The translations under genes were made by a program, and so were the position numbers. The notes below the pieces were generated by a model that worked only from the letters and a program-made list of their open reading frames with translations, did no database searches and was not told the origin of the DNA. Positions 51,377 to 60,688 of a stretch of 64,000 nt of DNA are shown piece by piece (positions within the stretch are counted from its first letter, which is position 1; every line of letters starts with the position of its first letter). The stretch is taken from NCBI GenBank assembly GCA_017304675.1, contig JAFKLS010000016.1, positions 310,001 through 374,000 of the forward strand, written 5' to 3'. This DNA comes from Sphingobacteriia bacterium (lineage in GTDB: Bacteria; Bacteroidota; Bacteroidia; Chitinophagales; Chitinophagaceae).

Positions 51377-53002
51377 TTAATAAGCAAGTATCTCAAATTT
51401 ACTTTTGGGTCTTTTATCATCTAACCACATAAATTTTTTCACTTTTATTTCTTCGTGGTTAACCTGCTTCATTGGAAACATTGTACCTGACAAATTATTT
51501 ACAAAAACCACTCTTTTAGGCTTCCCGTCATCAAAGTAAACATTAATCAGGTCGGCGTTTGATTTATTAACACCCACCAATTTCTTATAATCGTCTGCTG
51601 CATAATAAACATTCTCGGCGGGGGTGCCTTTTGTTTTCAGGAAACTTATTTTTCCTTCTTTAAAATAACCATTAATATAATTACCTCTAACCTGGTTAAA
51701 GTAGCCTTCTGTTTCTTTGCTAACAGCCATTGCGTTTTCAAATACTTTAATCTTTTCCGGATTTTTATTTTGAATAAAAAGATAAATCGTATCGCCGCTA
51801 ATTTGGTTTTGCTGTGTCCAGGCAACCGGGTTTTTATATAGCCTGAAAGTAGAATCCTGTAAGTTATAAAATAAACTATCACCCACTGCCTGTAGAGAAT
51901 CGGAGTAGATCTTTACATGATAATAAGCTTCAAAATAACGGTTCGTGCTGCTGTCTTTCTTAATATTTATTGTATCGGTAATAAAGGTATAATCAAAGGA
52001 GTTGGTGTCTCTGATGTTGGCAACCTGTTTGGTTCTTAAAAGGTCGGATAATTTTGATGAGAATAATGTATCTGCACTGATGAGTATGGTATCTTTTTCC
52101 TGTTTAATAAATAAAACGGGTTTTTGGGTTGCCAGGAAAGAATTGGTTTTATTATTGGTTTTTATATTGCCTGCAATAATATCGTAACCGCCTGCAGTGT
52201 CTTTACTTTTGTAAACGGCATTGCCTTTAAATTCCCCCAATCCTGTCTGATCGTCAAAAGCCATCTCATTAGCAGTAAAGGTATACGTACTATCGTCTAT
52301 GAAAGGCCGTTTGCCAAAATTTGCTTTTTTCTTTTTCAGATCGTAAAAACCTTCCGATGTTTTAATAATCCGCTTACCATTGTAAATGGTTGAAGGGGCT
52401 ACAAATGTGGTGATCTCGGTATTAATATTGTACAATAAAGTATCTGTAAATATTTTATACTCCGGATCGGTAAGCACTACTTTCTTCTTAAAATATACAT
52501 CTTTCGATTCTCCATAATACAAACCTTCGGTGCTGGTTAAAACGGTTTTGCCATTTACAACCTTGCCACCGTTAAAATATTTGCCCAGTTTAAATTGGGT
52601 GTCGTACTCCAGGTTTTCAGTAGTTAATACCCCTTTGCCATCAGTTAGTTTTACTTTTTTGTTCAGGTAGGCTTTTCGTTCTTTACCAGAATATTTTGCA
52701 TACTGTGCATAGGTTTGAATGCTATCTGCATCGTTAATATGTACGTTGCCAAATGCTTCGGCAATATTGTTTTTCTGATCTAAAACAATACTGTCTCCTT
52801 TAATCAGGGTTTTGCCCTGTTTAACAATTGAGTTGCCTACAAACGCCACAAACTTTCCGGCAGTGTCTTTATTTAAATAAATATACCTGTCTGTTTGTAC
52901 AAGTATAATCAGCTTGTCTGCCGAGGTATCTGCTGTAGGGCTTTGCGCTCTGGCACAGGCTGCACCTAAAAAGAATATAAGAAACAAACAATACTTCATC
53001 AT
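51377..53002 (-). CDS. OstA-like (LptA-related) periplasmic protein
   Basis: A 541-aa secreted protein with signal peptide MMKYCLFLIFFLGAACARA. Several beta-jellyroll repeats of the OstA/LptA type are visible: VGNSIVKQGKTLIKGDSIVLD, AEAFGNVHINDADSIQTYAQ, and LGKYFNGGKVVNGKTVLTSTEG, then DVYFKKKVVLTDP. LptA-type proteins form the periplasmic bridge that carries LPS from the inner to the outer membrane. It is longer than E. coli LptA, as in other Bacteroidota. Upstream on the same strand are the MCE and amidase genes; lptD is divergent beyond them. Confidence 0.88.
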   Translation of the reverse strand: MMKYCLFLIFFLGAACARAQSPTADTSADKLIILVQTDRYIYLNKDTAGKFVAFVGNSIVKQGKTLIKGDSIVLDQKNNIAEAFGNVHINDADSIQTYAQYAKYSGKERKAYLNKKVKLTDGKGVLTTENLEYDTQFKLGKYFNGGKVVNGKTVLTSTEGLYYGESKDVYFKKKVVLTDPEYKIFTDTLLYNINTEITTFVAPSTIYNGKRIIKTSEGFYDLKKKKANFGKRPFIDDSTYTFTANEMAFDDQTGLGEFKGNAVYKSKDTAGGYDIIAGNIKTNNKTNSFLATQKPVLFIKQEKDTILISADTLFSSKLSDLLRTKQVANIRDTNSFDYTFITDTINIKKDSSTNRYFEAYYHVKIYSDSLQAVGDSLFYNLQDSTFRLYKNPVAWTQQNQISGDTIYLFIQNKNPEKIKVFENAMAVSKETEGYFNQVRGNYINGYFKEGKISFLKTKGTPAENVYYAADDYKKLVGVNKSNADLINVYFDDGKPKRVVFVNNLSGTMFPMKQVNHEEIKVKKFMWLDDKRPKSKFEILAY

Positions 53003-53013
53003 TCTGCCAAAAT

Positions 53014-54018
53014 TTATTTGTTAAATGCAGAATCATTAAGAGGTGCTGTTAATGGCTGGGATTTGTCTTTCCTGCCAAACACAGAAACATTCACATAGCG
53101 TTTGGGATGTGTTTTAAAATCGTCCAGCAAAATATTCGCGCTTCTGAGTGTATTGTTAAGATTATAGTATAGCTGTTTATCGTTCATTAATAAACCAACC
53201 GTTCCGTCTTTCGAGTTCATTCTGGCGAGTACTTCATTTAAATTCTCAACAGATTTTTTTAGGTTGGTAACTGTTCCCTCAAAGTCGGCTTTTGACAGTT
53301 TCCCTGTTGTAGTTTCTATATTGCCCAATGTTTGAGAAATCTTATCGTTGTTATCGCTTAAGTTTTTGGTAAAGCTGTTAATATTTTTCATGGATTGGTT
53401 GATTGCCCCGTTTTGCTCGTTCAGCATGCCTTGTATGCTGGCTGCAGAAACTGTTAGGCTTGCAGTTGTTTTGGTAATATTGGCAATTGTTTCCTGCAGG
53501 TTGTGTTTTGTATTGGGGTCGAAAATAGTATTCACGTTTTTCAAAACACTGTCTAAAGAGTGCAGCGTGCTTTTTAATTGGTCGCCTATGGGAGCCACTT
53601 TACTACTTAGTTCTCCAAGCAGGCCGGGATTGTTTGATGTGGTTAAGGTATCGCCCGACTGTAACATTTTGGGAGCATTACCCAATGTAATGGCAATACT
53701 GGCACTGGAAAGAGGGTTGTCTTTAATAACGGCTACCGAGTTAGCCGGAATATTGTAAAATGTTTTGAGTTTTATGGTAATAATAATGTTCTTAACGTTT
53801 TCATCTTCATTCTCAATATCATAAACACTTCCTATCTGGTAACCATTTATATAAACGGGATTAGAGATCATTATACCTTTTGCATCGGCATATTTTGCAT
53901 ATAAAAAACTACCTGTTTTAAATAAACTTCTGCCTTTTAAAAAGTTAAAACCGAGTACAAGCAGTGTAATAGCCAATGCTGTTAAGGCACCAACTTTGGT
54001 TTCATTAGAAATCTTCAT
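53014..54018 (-). CDS. MCE/MlaD family protein
   Basis: A 334-aa protein with an N-terminal membrane anchor (about 10-28, VGALTALAITLLVLGFNFL), an MCE domain (about 38-115: FLYAKYADAKGIMISNPVYI, SVAVIKDNPLSSASIAI), and a long helical C-terminus (about 135-290) rich in Asn, Ser and Leu that likely forms the coiled tube of MCE assemblies. These proteins carry phospholipids between the membranes. The ATPase and permease partners are not in the window. It lies eleven bases upstream of the OstA-like gene. Confidence 0.9.
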   Translation of the reverse strand: MKISNETKVGALTALAITLLVLGFNFLKGRSLFKTGSFLYAKYADAKGIMISNPVYINGYQIGSVYDIENEDENVKNIIITIKLKTFYNIPANSVAVIKDNPLSSASIAITLGNAPKMLQSGDTLTTSNNPGLLGELSSKVAPIGDQLKSTLHSLDSVLKNVNTIFDPNTKHNLQETIANITKTTASLTVSAASIQGMLNEQNGAINQSMKNINSFTKNLSDNNDKISQTLGNIETTTGKLSKADFEGTVTNLKKSVENLNEVLARMNSKDGTVGLLMNDKQLYYNLNNTLRSANILLDDFKTHPKRYVNVSVFGRKDKSQPLTAPLNDSAFNK

Positions 54019-54075
54019 GCAACAAAACTAAGGGATAATGCTTTTTTGCTGCAACTCTCTTTGTTAAAAGAGGCC

Positions 54076-55014
54076 TTACCTGCCAGAAGTTTTTATACCT
54101 GCTTTGTTATCTAAAGAATATTTGTAGCGTTTTACAGACCGGGCTATAGCATCTGCAATTTCCTGTTGTCCTTTATCGCTGGCAATGTACTGAGCCTCCT
54201 CATCGTTGCTTAAAAAACCCATTTCTACAAGAATTGCAGGCATGGCTACCGCCTGTAATACCCAAATACCTTTATCGTCTCTCTGTTTTACCCCTCTGCT
54301 CACTCTGCCTTGTTTAACAAACTCTTCCTCTACTGTGGCAGCCAGCAAGCGGCTTCTTTCGGCATATTTCTCTGTTCTTAAAGAAATGGCTACTTTCTGC
54401 GCGGGGTCGTGGCTGTCAAAATCTACAATAGAGCTATCTCCGGCATTGCTCTCACCAATTGCCTCTTCCTTTTGGTCGTTCTTGCCAATCCCCCATATAT
54501 ACGTTTCTGTTCCTTTTGCCGGATTGGGGGTGTAATAAGTGTGGTATTCAGGCACTTTCTTGGTCACTTTCTTGCCTTTCCTTTTTGTGGTAACCGTTTT
54601 GTAGCCTACTATTTCTTTGTGCTGTATAGCGTTAACATCGTTACAGTGTAAAGAAATAAAAAGGTCTCCTTTGGTGGCATTGGCTTTATTGGCCTTTACC
54701 CTTGCATTATCAAAAATATCGGTGGTTCTGGTTAAAACTACTTCTACATCGGGTAAAATTTCATTCAATGTTTTCTGAAGTTTGAAAGCAACAGCCAAAG
54801 CAGCATCTTTTTCTTCAATGTATTTGCTGGATGCGCCATAGTTGCCTTCTCCGGCCCTTGGAAATCCGCCATGCCCTGGATCTATTACAATTCTTTTTAA
54901 CGTTTGTTTTTGCGCCGGATGCTTATCATCATGCCAACGAATATTGCCTGAAACAGACGTTGCTGCGAAAAAAAGGAGTAACAAAAAAAATACAACATTC
55001 TTATTCAACTTCAT
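54076..55014 (-). CDS. N-acetylmuramoyl-L-alanine amidase (Amidase_3)
   Basis: A 312-aa secreted zinc amidase that cuts the bond between MurNAc and L-Ala, used in daughter-cell separation. The signal peptide is about residues 1-24. Zinc-site and catalytic residues lie in VIDPGHGG (His), KYIEEKDAALAVAF (Glu), FISLHCNDV (His) and VLVEMGFLSN-like AILVEMGFLSN (Glu). A Lys-rich insertion (about 135-150, KRKGKKVTKKV) sits between the two halves, as in several Bacteroidota amidases. It starts 58 bases upstream of the MCE gene and is divergent from lptD with 70 bp between the starts. Confidence 0.93.
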   Translation of the reverse strand: MKLNKNVVFFLLLLFFAATSVSGNIRWHDDKHPAQKQTLKRIVIDPGHGGFPRAGEGNYGASSKYIEEKDAALAVAFKLQKTLNEILPDVEVVLTRTTDIFDNARVKANKANATKGDLFISLHCNDVNAIQHKEIVGYKTVTTKRKGKKVTKKVPEYHTYYTPNPAKGTETYIWGIGKNDQKEEAIGESNAGDSSIVDFDSHDPAQKVAISLRTEKYAERSRLLAATVEEEFVKQGRVSRGVKQRDDKGIWVLQAVAMPAILVEMGFLSNDEEAQYIASDKGQQEIADAIARSVKRYKYSLDNKAGIKTSGR

Positions 55015-55064
55015 ATCAATTCGTTAAAGGAGTTTTACAAGCCCTTATTATTAATGCGATCACT

Positions 55065-55072
55065 TATTTTTG
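55065..55072 (+). promoter_or_regulatory. -7 box (TATTTTTG) upstream of lptD
   Basis: TATTTTTG fits TAnnTTTG and ends 12 bases before ATG 55085. Confidence 0.55.
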
Positions 55073-55084
55073 CGGCATACTGAG

Positions 55085-57805
55085 ATGATTAGAATTGCAC
55101 CCAATAACGTAAAAATAATCGGAACTATAGTTTGCCTGGCCATGTTATGGCCGGTAACAGCATGGTTGTCGCCTTTCAAAGTAAAACTATTTTCTATTGT
55201 AACCAATGCCGAAAAACATAGCGATACCATTCCTGTAATACCCAAAAACCGCAACCGCCAAGATACATTCAATGCAAATAAAACGGATACTTCTTTATTA
55301 AGCAACAAAAAAGATTCTATAGAACGTGTTAGGATTGATAGTTTAACATTGTCTAAAGATTCTCTGGATGCGCCGGTGAAATATGCTGCCAAAGACTCAG
55401 GTGTATTAATGATCGATTCGAAAGAATTTATATTATATGGAAAATCCAATGTGGCGTATAAAGACCTGATGCTCGATGCACAAACAATAAGATACGATCA
55501 GGAATCGCAATTGGTAAAAGCTTACGGTGGAACTGATTCTGCCAACAGCCCCATTAACAAAGCACAATTTAAACAGGGCTCTTCAAACTCTATCAGCGAC
55601 AGCATTATTTATAATATGAAGTCGATGAAGGGATTGACCAAAAATACTTATTACAATGAGGGAGAGATTTATGTAAATGCACAGGTATTGAAAAAGGCCG
55701 ACTCGAACATTTTTTATGGCTACAGGTCGCGGTTTACTACTTGTAATTACGATACGCCGCATTTTGCTTTCGTAACGAGAAAGATGAAACTGATTAATAA
55801 TAAGATTGCGGTAAGCGGCCCCGCCTCTCCAATGTTTGAAGGTGTGCCTGTTCCTATCGGCATCCCTTTCGGTATTTATCCTATTTATAACGGAAGGCAT
55901 TCGGGGGTGCTGATTCCTGCATTCACTGTAAGCGAAGATTATGGCTTTGGATTGGAAGGGTTAGGATATTATAAAGTAGTAAATGATTACTGGGATGTTA
56001 CCACCAGGGCCAATCTTTACTCGTATGGGGGGTGGATGTTAAATATCCTGCCAAAATATATTAAACGTTACCGTTATACGGGAAGTTTTAGTTTATCGTT
56101 GCAAAATACCAAAGCGCTGAATAAATCGGTTATTACCAAAGACCAGTTTACCAGTTTTAGTACGTATATGATCAACTGGAGCCATTCGCAGGATAACCGA
56201 GCAAGGCCAGGTACCACTTTTGGGGCAAGTGTAAATTTCGGTAGTACAAAATATAATCAAACATTACTGAATAATCCTTATCAGAATTATCTTAACCAGT
56301 TAAGCTCCTCTATTTCGTATTCAAAAAATTTTAATAATAAGGCTAACCTTTCACTCAACATCAACCACAACCAAAACAGCAATACGCATTTGGTTAACCT
56401 GAGTTTACCCAATGCCTCTGTAAGCGTAATGACTATTTATCCTTTTCAAAAGAAAGAAAGGGCTGGTAGTTTAAAATGGTGGGAAAGTATTGGTGTGGGG
56501 TACAGTGGAAATTTTCAAAACCAGATCTCTTTTTACGATACTGCAGGTACCAGTTTTAAGAGAGTGTTAGATACGGCTCAATGGGGGGCTACGCATAGCA
56601 TACCCGTTACCATTACCTTACCGCAAGTAGGGCCTTTTACCATTAGCCCTTCAGTAAGCTTTTCGCAAAGATGGTATGGGCAATCTATTATGCGTACCTG
56701 GGACTCTGTAAAACAGAAACTAGATACAAGTATTCATAAAGGTTTTTATACAGCGAGCGAAGTAACTTTTGGTATTAATGCCAGTACCCGCATCTTCGGA
56801 ACTTTTAAATTCGGTCATGGAGACAATACAAAAAAGATCAGGCATGAAGTAAGGCCTAATATCGGTTTCAGCTATAAACCGGATCTTGTAAGTAAATATT
56901 TTTATTCTACGCAGGTAGATACTACAGGAAGAAAAGTAAGAATGTCTCAGTTTGACGGGGTAGTTCCGGGAACTTATTCGGAAGGAACTTTTGGAGGTAT
57001 TAGCTTTGGAATAGACAATCTCCTGGAGATGAAAGTAAGAGATAAAAAAGATACGGCTGCCGCTGCTACCAAAAAAATAAAATTATTAGATGGTTTTGGC
57101 ATTAGTAGTGCATATAATTTAATGGCCGACAGTTTTGCTTTGTCTCCTTTTAGTTTGTATGCCAGAAGTACCCTTTTCGAGAAAATAAATATTACGGGAA
57201 ATGCTACTATAGATCCTTATGTGGTAGATAAATACGGTTATCGTGTAAACAAATATGCGTGGCAGGCCGGGTCCTTCAAACTGGGTACCATTAATTATGC
57301 CAATATAGCTGTTTCAACTTCTTTCAAAAGCAAATCGAAAAGTGGCAAAACCGATAAAGATCGTTTGCAAATAGACCCTTTCTTAACACCAGACGAGCAA
57401 CAACGGCAATTACAATATGCAAGGGCCAATCCCGCAGAGTTTACAGATTTTGACATTCCATGGAATCTTAGCCTGTCTTATTCCCTTAATTATAACAGGC
57501 TGCCATATAGAGATACGGCGGGTATTGCTACTTTTCAGAATGTGATTACCTCTAATATGAATTTTAACGGGGATTTTAGTTTAACTGAAAAATGGAAAAT
57601 AGGGGCTGCAGGTTACTATTCTTTTAATGGAGGCGGTATGCAGCAGCTAAGTATGTTTATTACCCGCGAAATGCATTGCTGGCAGTTGGCCATTAATGTA
57701 ACGCCTATTGGCAAGTTTAAAACTTTCAATTTTACCATTAGTCCCAAATCCGGCATTTTACGAGACCTGAGAATTAACAGGAGCAGGAGTTTTTCTGCCT
57801 ATTAG
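55085..57805 (+). CDS. lptD: Putative LPS-assembly protein LptD
   Basis: A 906-aa outer-membrane protein that inserts LPS into the outer leaflet. The N-terminus has one membrane signal segment, a Lys/Asp/Ser-rich linker (about 40-100), an OstA-like part (about 105-210: DSKEFILYGKSNVAYKDLML) and a large beta-barrel (about 230-906) with GIPFGIYPIYNGRHSGVLIP as the family's typical plug-barrel junction. ATG 55085 is preferred over TTG 55070, which overlaps the -7 box. It faces the amidase-MCE-OstA group across a shared promoter region, so the LPS-export parts are grouped here. Confidence 0.9.
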   Translation: MIRIAPNNVKIIGTIVCLAMLWPVTAWLSPFKVKLFSIVTNAEKHSDTIPVIPKNRNRQDTFNANKTDTSLLSNKKDSIERVRIDSLTLSKDSLDAPVKYAAKDSGVLMIDSKEFILYGKSNVAYKDLMLDAQTIRYDQESQLVKAYGGTDSANSPINKAQFKQGSSNSISDSIIYNMKSMKGLTKNTYYNEGEIYVNAQVLKKADSNIFYGYRSRFTTCNYDTPHFAFVTRKMKLINNKIAVSGPASPMFEGVPVPIGIPFGIYPIYNGRHSGVLIPAFTVSEDYGFGLEGLGYYKVVNDYWDVTTRANLYSYGGWMLNILPKYIKRYRYTGSFSLSLQNTKALNKSVITKDQFTSFSTYMINWSHSQDNRARPGTTFGASVNFGSTKYNQTLLNNPYQNYLNQLSSSISYSKNFNNKANLSLNINHNQNSNTHLVNLSLPNASVSVMTIYPFQKKERAGSLKWWESIGVGYSGNFQNQISFYDTAGTSFKRVLDTAQWGATHSIPVTITLPQVGPFTISPSVSFSQRWYGQSIMRTWDSVKQKLDTSIHKGFYTASEVTFGINASTRIFGTFKFGHGDNTKKIRHEVRPNIGFSYKPDLVSKYFYSTQVDTTGRKVRMSQFDGVVPGTYSEGTFGGISFGIDNLLEMKVRDKKDTAAAATKKIKLLDGFGISSAYNLMADSFALSPFSLYARSTLFEKINITGNATIDPYVVDKYGYRVNKYAWQAGSFKLGTINYANIAVSTSFKSKSKSGKTDKDRLQIDPFLTPDEQQRQLQYARANPAEFTDFDIPWNLSLSYSLNYNRLPYRDTAGIATFQNVITSNMNFNGDFSLTEKWKIGAAGYYSFNGGGMQQLSMFITREMHCWQLAINVTPIGKFKTFNFTISPKSGILRDLRINRSRSFSAY

Positions 57806-57886
57806 ATGAGTTGGTTGATTTGAAAATTGAGATAAAAAAATTATTTTCAGTTTCTATCTGCAATCATTCAACCAAATAAATCTATC

Positions 57887-59512
57887 ATGTTTACACTTAC
57901 TAGATTAACGCATAAGCCGGCAATGCTGGCACTTTTTTTCTTCATATCCTTATATGCAGGAGCACAGAAAAAATACGATTCTTTGTTTATTGAAAAACTA
58001 AAATCTGAAGCGCTGGTATCGGTTGCCGGTAAACAAAAGGCAGTTCAGGAAATGGTAGATATGATCTTTAGTTTTGGGGAACTGGGTTTTCAGGAATTTG
58101 AAACTTCAAAATACTTAACAGACATTCTTTCTAAAAACGGTTTTGCTGTAGAAAAAGGTATTGCCAACATATCTACTGCCTGGATGGCAAAATGGGGAAA
58201 TGGCAGTCCGGTAATTGCCTTGGGCAGTGATATTGATTGTATTCCCAAAGCATCGCAAAAACCGGGAGTGGCTTATAAAGACCCTATAGTAGAAGGTGCA
58301 CCGGGCCATGGCGAAGGCCATAACAGCGGCCAGGCTGTTATTATTTATGCGGCAATTGCAGTAAAAGAACTCATGCAAAAAAACAATATACCAGGTACAT
58401 TGGTAATATGGCCTGGTGTGGCAGAAGAATTGCTGGGCAGCAAAGCCTGGTATATACGTGAAGGATATTTTAAAAATATTGATGCCTGCATTTTTACACA
58501 TGTTAGCAGCAGTTTTGCTGCGGCATACGGGGATAATGGTATGAACGGACTTGTATCGGTAAAGTTTTCTTTTGAAGGAGACGCTGCCCATGCAGCCGGA
58601 GCTCCCTGGCGTGGCAAGAGCGCTCTGGATGCTGTTGAGCTGATGGATGTGGGTTGGAACTTTAAACGTGAACACCTGAAGCCCACTCAACGCAGCCATT
58701 ATGTAATTACAGATGGAGGAGATCAACCCAATGTTGTTCCATCAAAAGCAAGTGTTTGGTATTATTTCAGAGAAAGGAATTATGAAGACATTAAAAGCAT
58801 GTACGAGGCCGGAGTGAAAATAGCAAATGGCGCCGCTATGATGACCGATACTAAAATGAAATACCAGATTTTAGGAACAGCATGGCCGGGCCATTTCAAT
58901 AAAGCATTGGCAGAAGCCTTTTATCCCAATATAAAAAGAGTAGGGATGCCGGAGTGGAGTGAAGCCGATCAACAACTGGCAAAAGCAACGCAAAAACTAT
59001 TAAATGCCCCTTCAAAAGATCAGATGGGCAATGAAATAAACGGATTGAAAAAAGTAGTAGACACTATTAAAGGCTCTGTTCCTTTTTCCTGGGGCGGTGG
59101 CAGCGATGATATTGCCGATATTAGCTGGAATGTACCCACCATTGTATTATGGTATCCTGCCAATATTCCCGGAACGCAGGGCCATCATTGGGGTGATGCT
59201 ATTGCTATGGCAACGCCAATCGCACATAAAGGAACATTGGCAGGCGCAAAGGCCACAGCATTAACTTTACTGGACATTTTTACCAATCCTAAGATTGTTG
59301 CCGATGCTAACGACTATTTTAAAAATGTGCAAACAAAAGATACGCAGTATAAGCCTTTCTTATCAAAAGATGATCCTGCGCCGACATATTTGAATAAAGA
59401 AACGATGGACAAATTCAGACCGGAGATGAAAAAATATTATTACGATCCGAGTAAATACAACACTTATTTAGAACAGTTGGGAATTAAGTATCCAACATTG
59501 GAGAAGAAGTAA
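57887..59512 (+). CDS. M20 family amidohydrolase (AbgB-like), secreted
   Basis: A 541-aa metal-dependent amidohydrolase similar to aminobenzoyl-glutamate utilisation protein B. The signal peptide ends near LYAGAQ. Metal-site segments are GSDIDCIP (Asp), GHGEGHNSG (two His), WPGVAEELLGS (Glu-Glu) and FTHVSSS (His). The dimerisation domain lies at about 215-330. AbgB-type enzymes cleave p-aminobenzoyl-glutamate or related amides; the periplasmic form may act on other amides or dipeptides. A terminator follows. Confidence 0.9.
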   Translation: MFTLTRLTHKPAMLALFFFISLYAGAQKKYDSLFIEKLKSEALVSVAGKQKAVQEMVDMIFSFGELGFQEFETSKYLTDILSKNGFAVEKGIANISTAWMAKWGNGSPVIALGSDIDCIPKASQKPGVAYKDPIVEGAPGHGEGHNSGQAVIIYAAIAVKELMQKNNIPGTLVIWPGVAEELLGSKAWYIREGYFKNIDACIFTHVSSSFAAAYGDNGMNGLVSVKFSFEGDAAHAAGAPWRGKSALDAVELMDVGWNFKREHLKPTQRSHYVITDGGDQPNVVPSKASVWYYFRERNYEDIKSMYEAGVKIANGAAMMTDTKMKYQILGTAWPGHFNKALAEAFYPNIKRVGMPEWSEADQQLAKATQKLLNAPSKDQMGNEINGLKKVVDTIKGSVPFSWGGGSDDIADISWNVPTIVLWYPANIPGTQGHHWGDAIAMATPIAHKGTLAGAKATALTLLDIFTNPKIVADANDYFKNVQTKDTQYKPFLSKDDPAPTYLNKETMDKFRPEMKKYYYDPSKYNTYLEQLGIKYPTLEKK

Positions 59513-59540
59513 ATAAAAAAGAGAGAAAAAATGCTTCGTT

Positions 59541-59561
59541 ATGCTGCACTTGATTCAGCAT
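59541..59561. repeat. Small inverted repeat, possible dispersed element fragment
   Basis: ATGCTG and CAGCAT flank nine bases within GTTATGCTGCACTTGATTCAGCATC. I recall similar short sequences scattered in other Bacteroidota genomes. Only one copy is present here, so repeat status is uncertain. Confidence 0.35.
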
Positions 59562-59569
59562 CTTAAATT

Positions 59570-59602
59570 AAAAGCCCGTAAATATTTACGGGCTTTTTTT
59601 GT
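59570..59602. terminator. Terminator between the M20 gene and purC
   Basis: AAAAGCCCGTAAAT (59570-59583) pairs with ATTTACGGGCTTTT (59584-59597) as a perfect inverted repeat followed by T. A-rich on the other side, so it can serve both convergent genes. Confidence 0.9.
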
Positions 59603-59618
59603 TTTACTAAATGAGGTG

Positions 59619-60539
59619 TCATTTTTCTAATGCATTCATAATCCTGTTATAAGTTTCTTCATCACTTAATGCTTGTGGAACAAATTTTTCTCCAATCACT
59701 TTTTCATACAATTCAATATACCTGTTAGAAATGGTACTAACCCATTCTTCACTCATTACAGGAACGGTTTGCCCTTCCTTCCCCATAAAATTATGGGCAA
59801 TAAGCCACTCCCGTACAAACTCTTTACTTAGTTGTTTTTGCCGTTCGCCTTTGGCTTGCCTGTTTTCAAAACCTTCTGCATAAAAATACCTTGAAGAATC
59901 GGGGGTATGAATTTCATCCATCAGGTAAATGGTATCATCAATTTTACCAAATTCATATTTTGTATCAACCAATATTAAGCCTTGTTTAGCAGCGATTTGT
60001 TTTCCCCTTTCAAATAATTGCAAAGCGTATTTTTCTAAAATATCCCACTCTTCTTTCGAAGCCAGTCCCTGGGCAATAATTTCTTCCTTGCTAATATCTT
60101 CATCGTGCCCTTCGGCAGCTTTAGTGCTCGGTGTAATAATAGGTATGGGAAAATAATCATTTTCTTTCATGCCTTCAGGTAAAGCAACACCACATAAACT
60201 TCTTTTACCCGATGCATATGTTCTCCAGGCGTGGCCTGTTAGGTTGCCCCGCACTACCATTTCTATTTTAAACGGATTACATTTTTTGCCTATACTTACA
60301 TTAGGTGCGGGAACACTAATTAACCAATTGGGGCAAATATCTTTTGTTGCCTGCAGCATATAAGCCGCAATTTGGTTTAAGACTTGCCCTTTAAATGGGA
60401 TAGGAGCAGGTAAGATCACATCGAATGCCGATATTCTGTTGCTTGCAACCATTACCAGCAATTCGTTTTCCAGATAATACACATCTCTTACTTTTCCTTT
60501 ATAGAAAGAGGTTTGTTTGGGAAATTGAAATATTGCCAT
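59619..60539 (-). CDS. purC: Phosphoribosylaminoimidazole-succinocarboxamide synthase
   Basis: A 306-aa ATP-dependent ligase joining aspartate to CAIR in purine synthesis. The start [22 protein letters not shown] has the family's GKVRD motif; two extra upstream residues from 60545 are possible. Other landmarks are [24 protein letters not shown] (ATP and metal binding) and [12 protein letters not shown]. It is of the longer class (about 300 aa) also seen in yeast and many Bacteroidota. purQ is the only other purine gene in the window and is far away. Confidence 0.96.
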   Translation of the reverse strand: MAIFQFPKQTSFYKGKVRDVYYLENELLVMVASNRISAFDVILPAPIPFKGQVLNQIAAYMLQATKDICPNWLISVPAPNVSIGKKCNPFKIEMVVRGNLTGHAWRTYASGKRSLCGVALPEGMKENDYFPIPIITPSTKAAEGHDEDISKEEIIAQGLASKEEWDILEKYALQLFERGKQIAAKQGLILVDTKYEFGKIDDTIYLMDEIHTPDSSRYFYAEGFENRQAKGERQKQLSKEFVREWLIAHNFMGKEGQTVPVMSEEWVSTISNRYIELYEKVIGEKFVPQALSDEETYNRIMNALEK

Positions 60540-60688
60540 GAGCAAAATAACTATCGTTCTCTTAAAATAAGATGAAAGGTGGAACGTTTTTTTATAAACA
60601 GAAAAACAGCTTTGTTAATAAATAAAATTTTTGACATAAAACCAACAATCGCTATTTTGCTGTATTAAATGAACCAAAATTTGCCATT

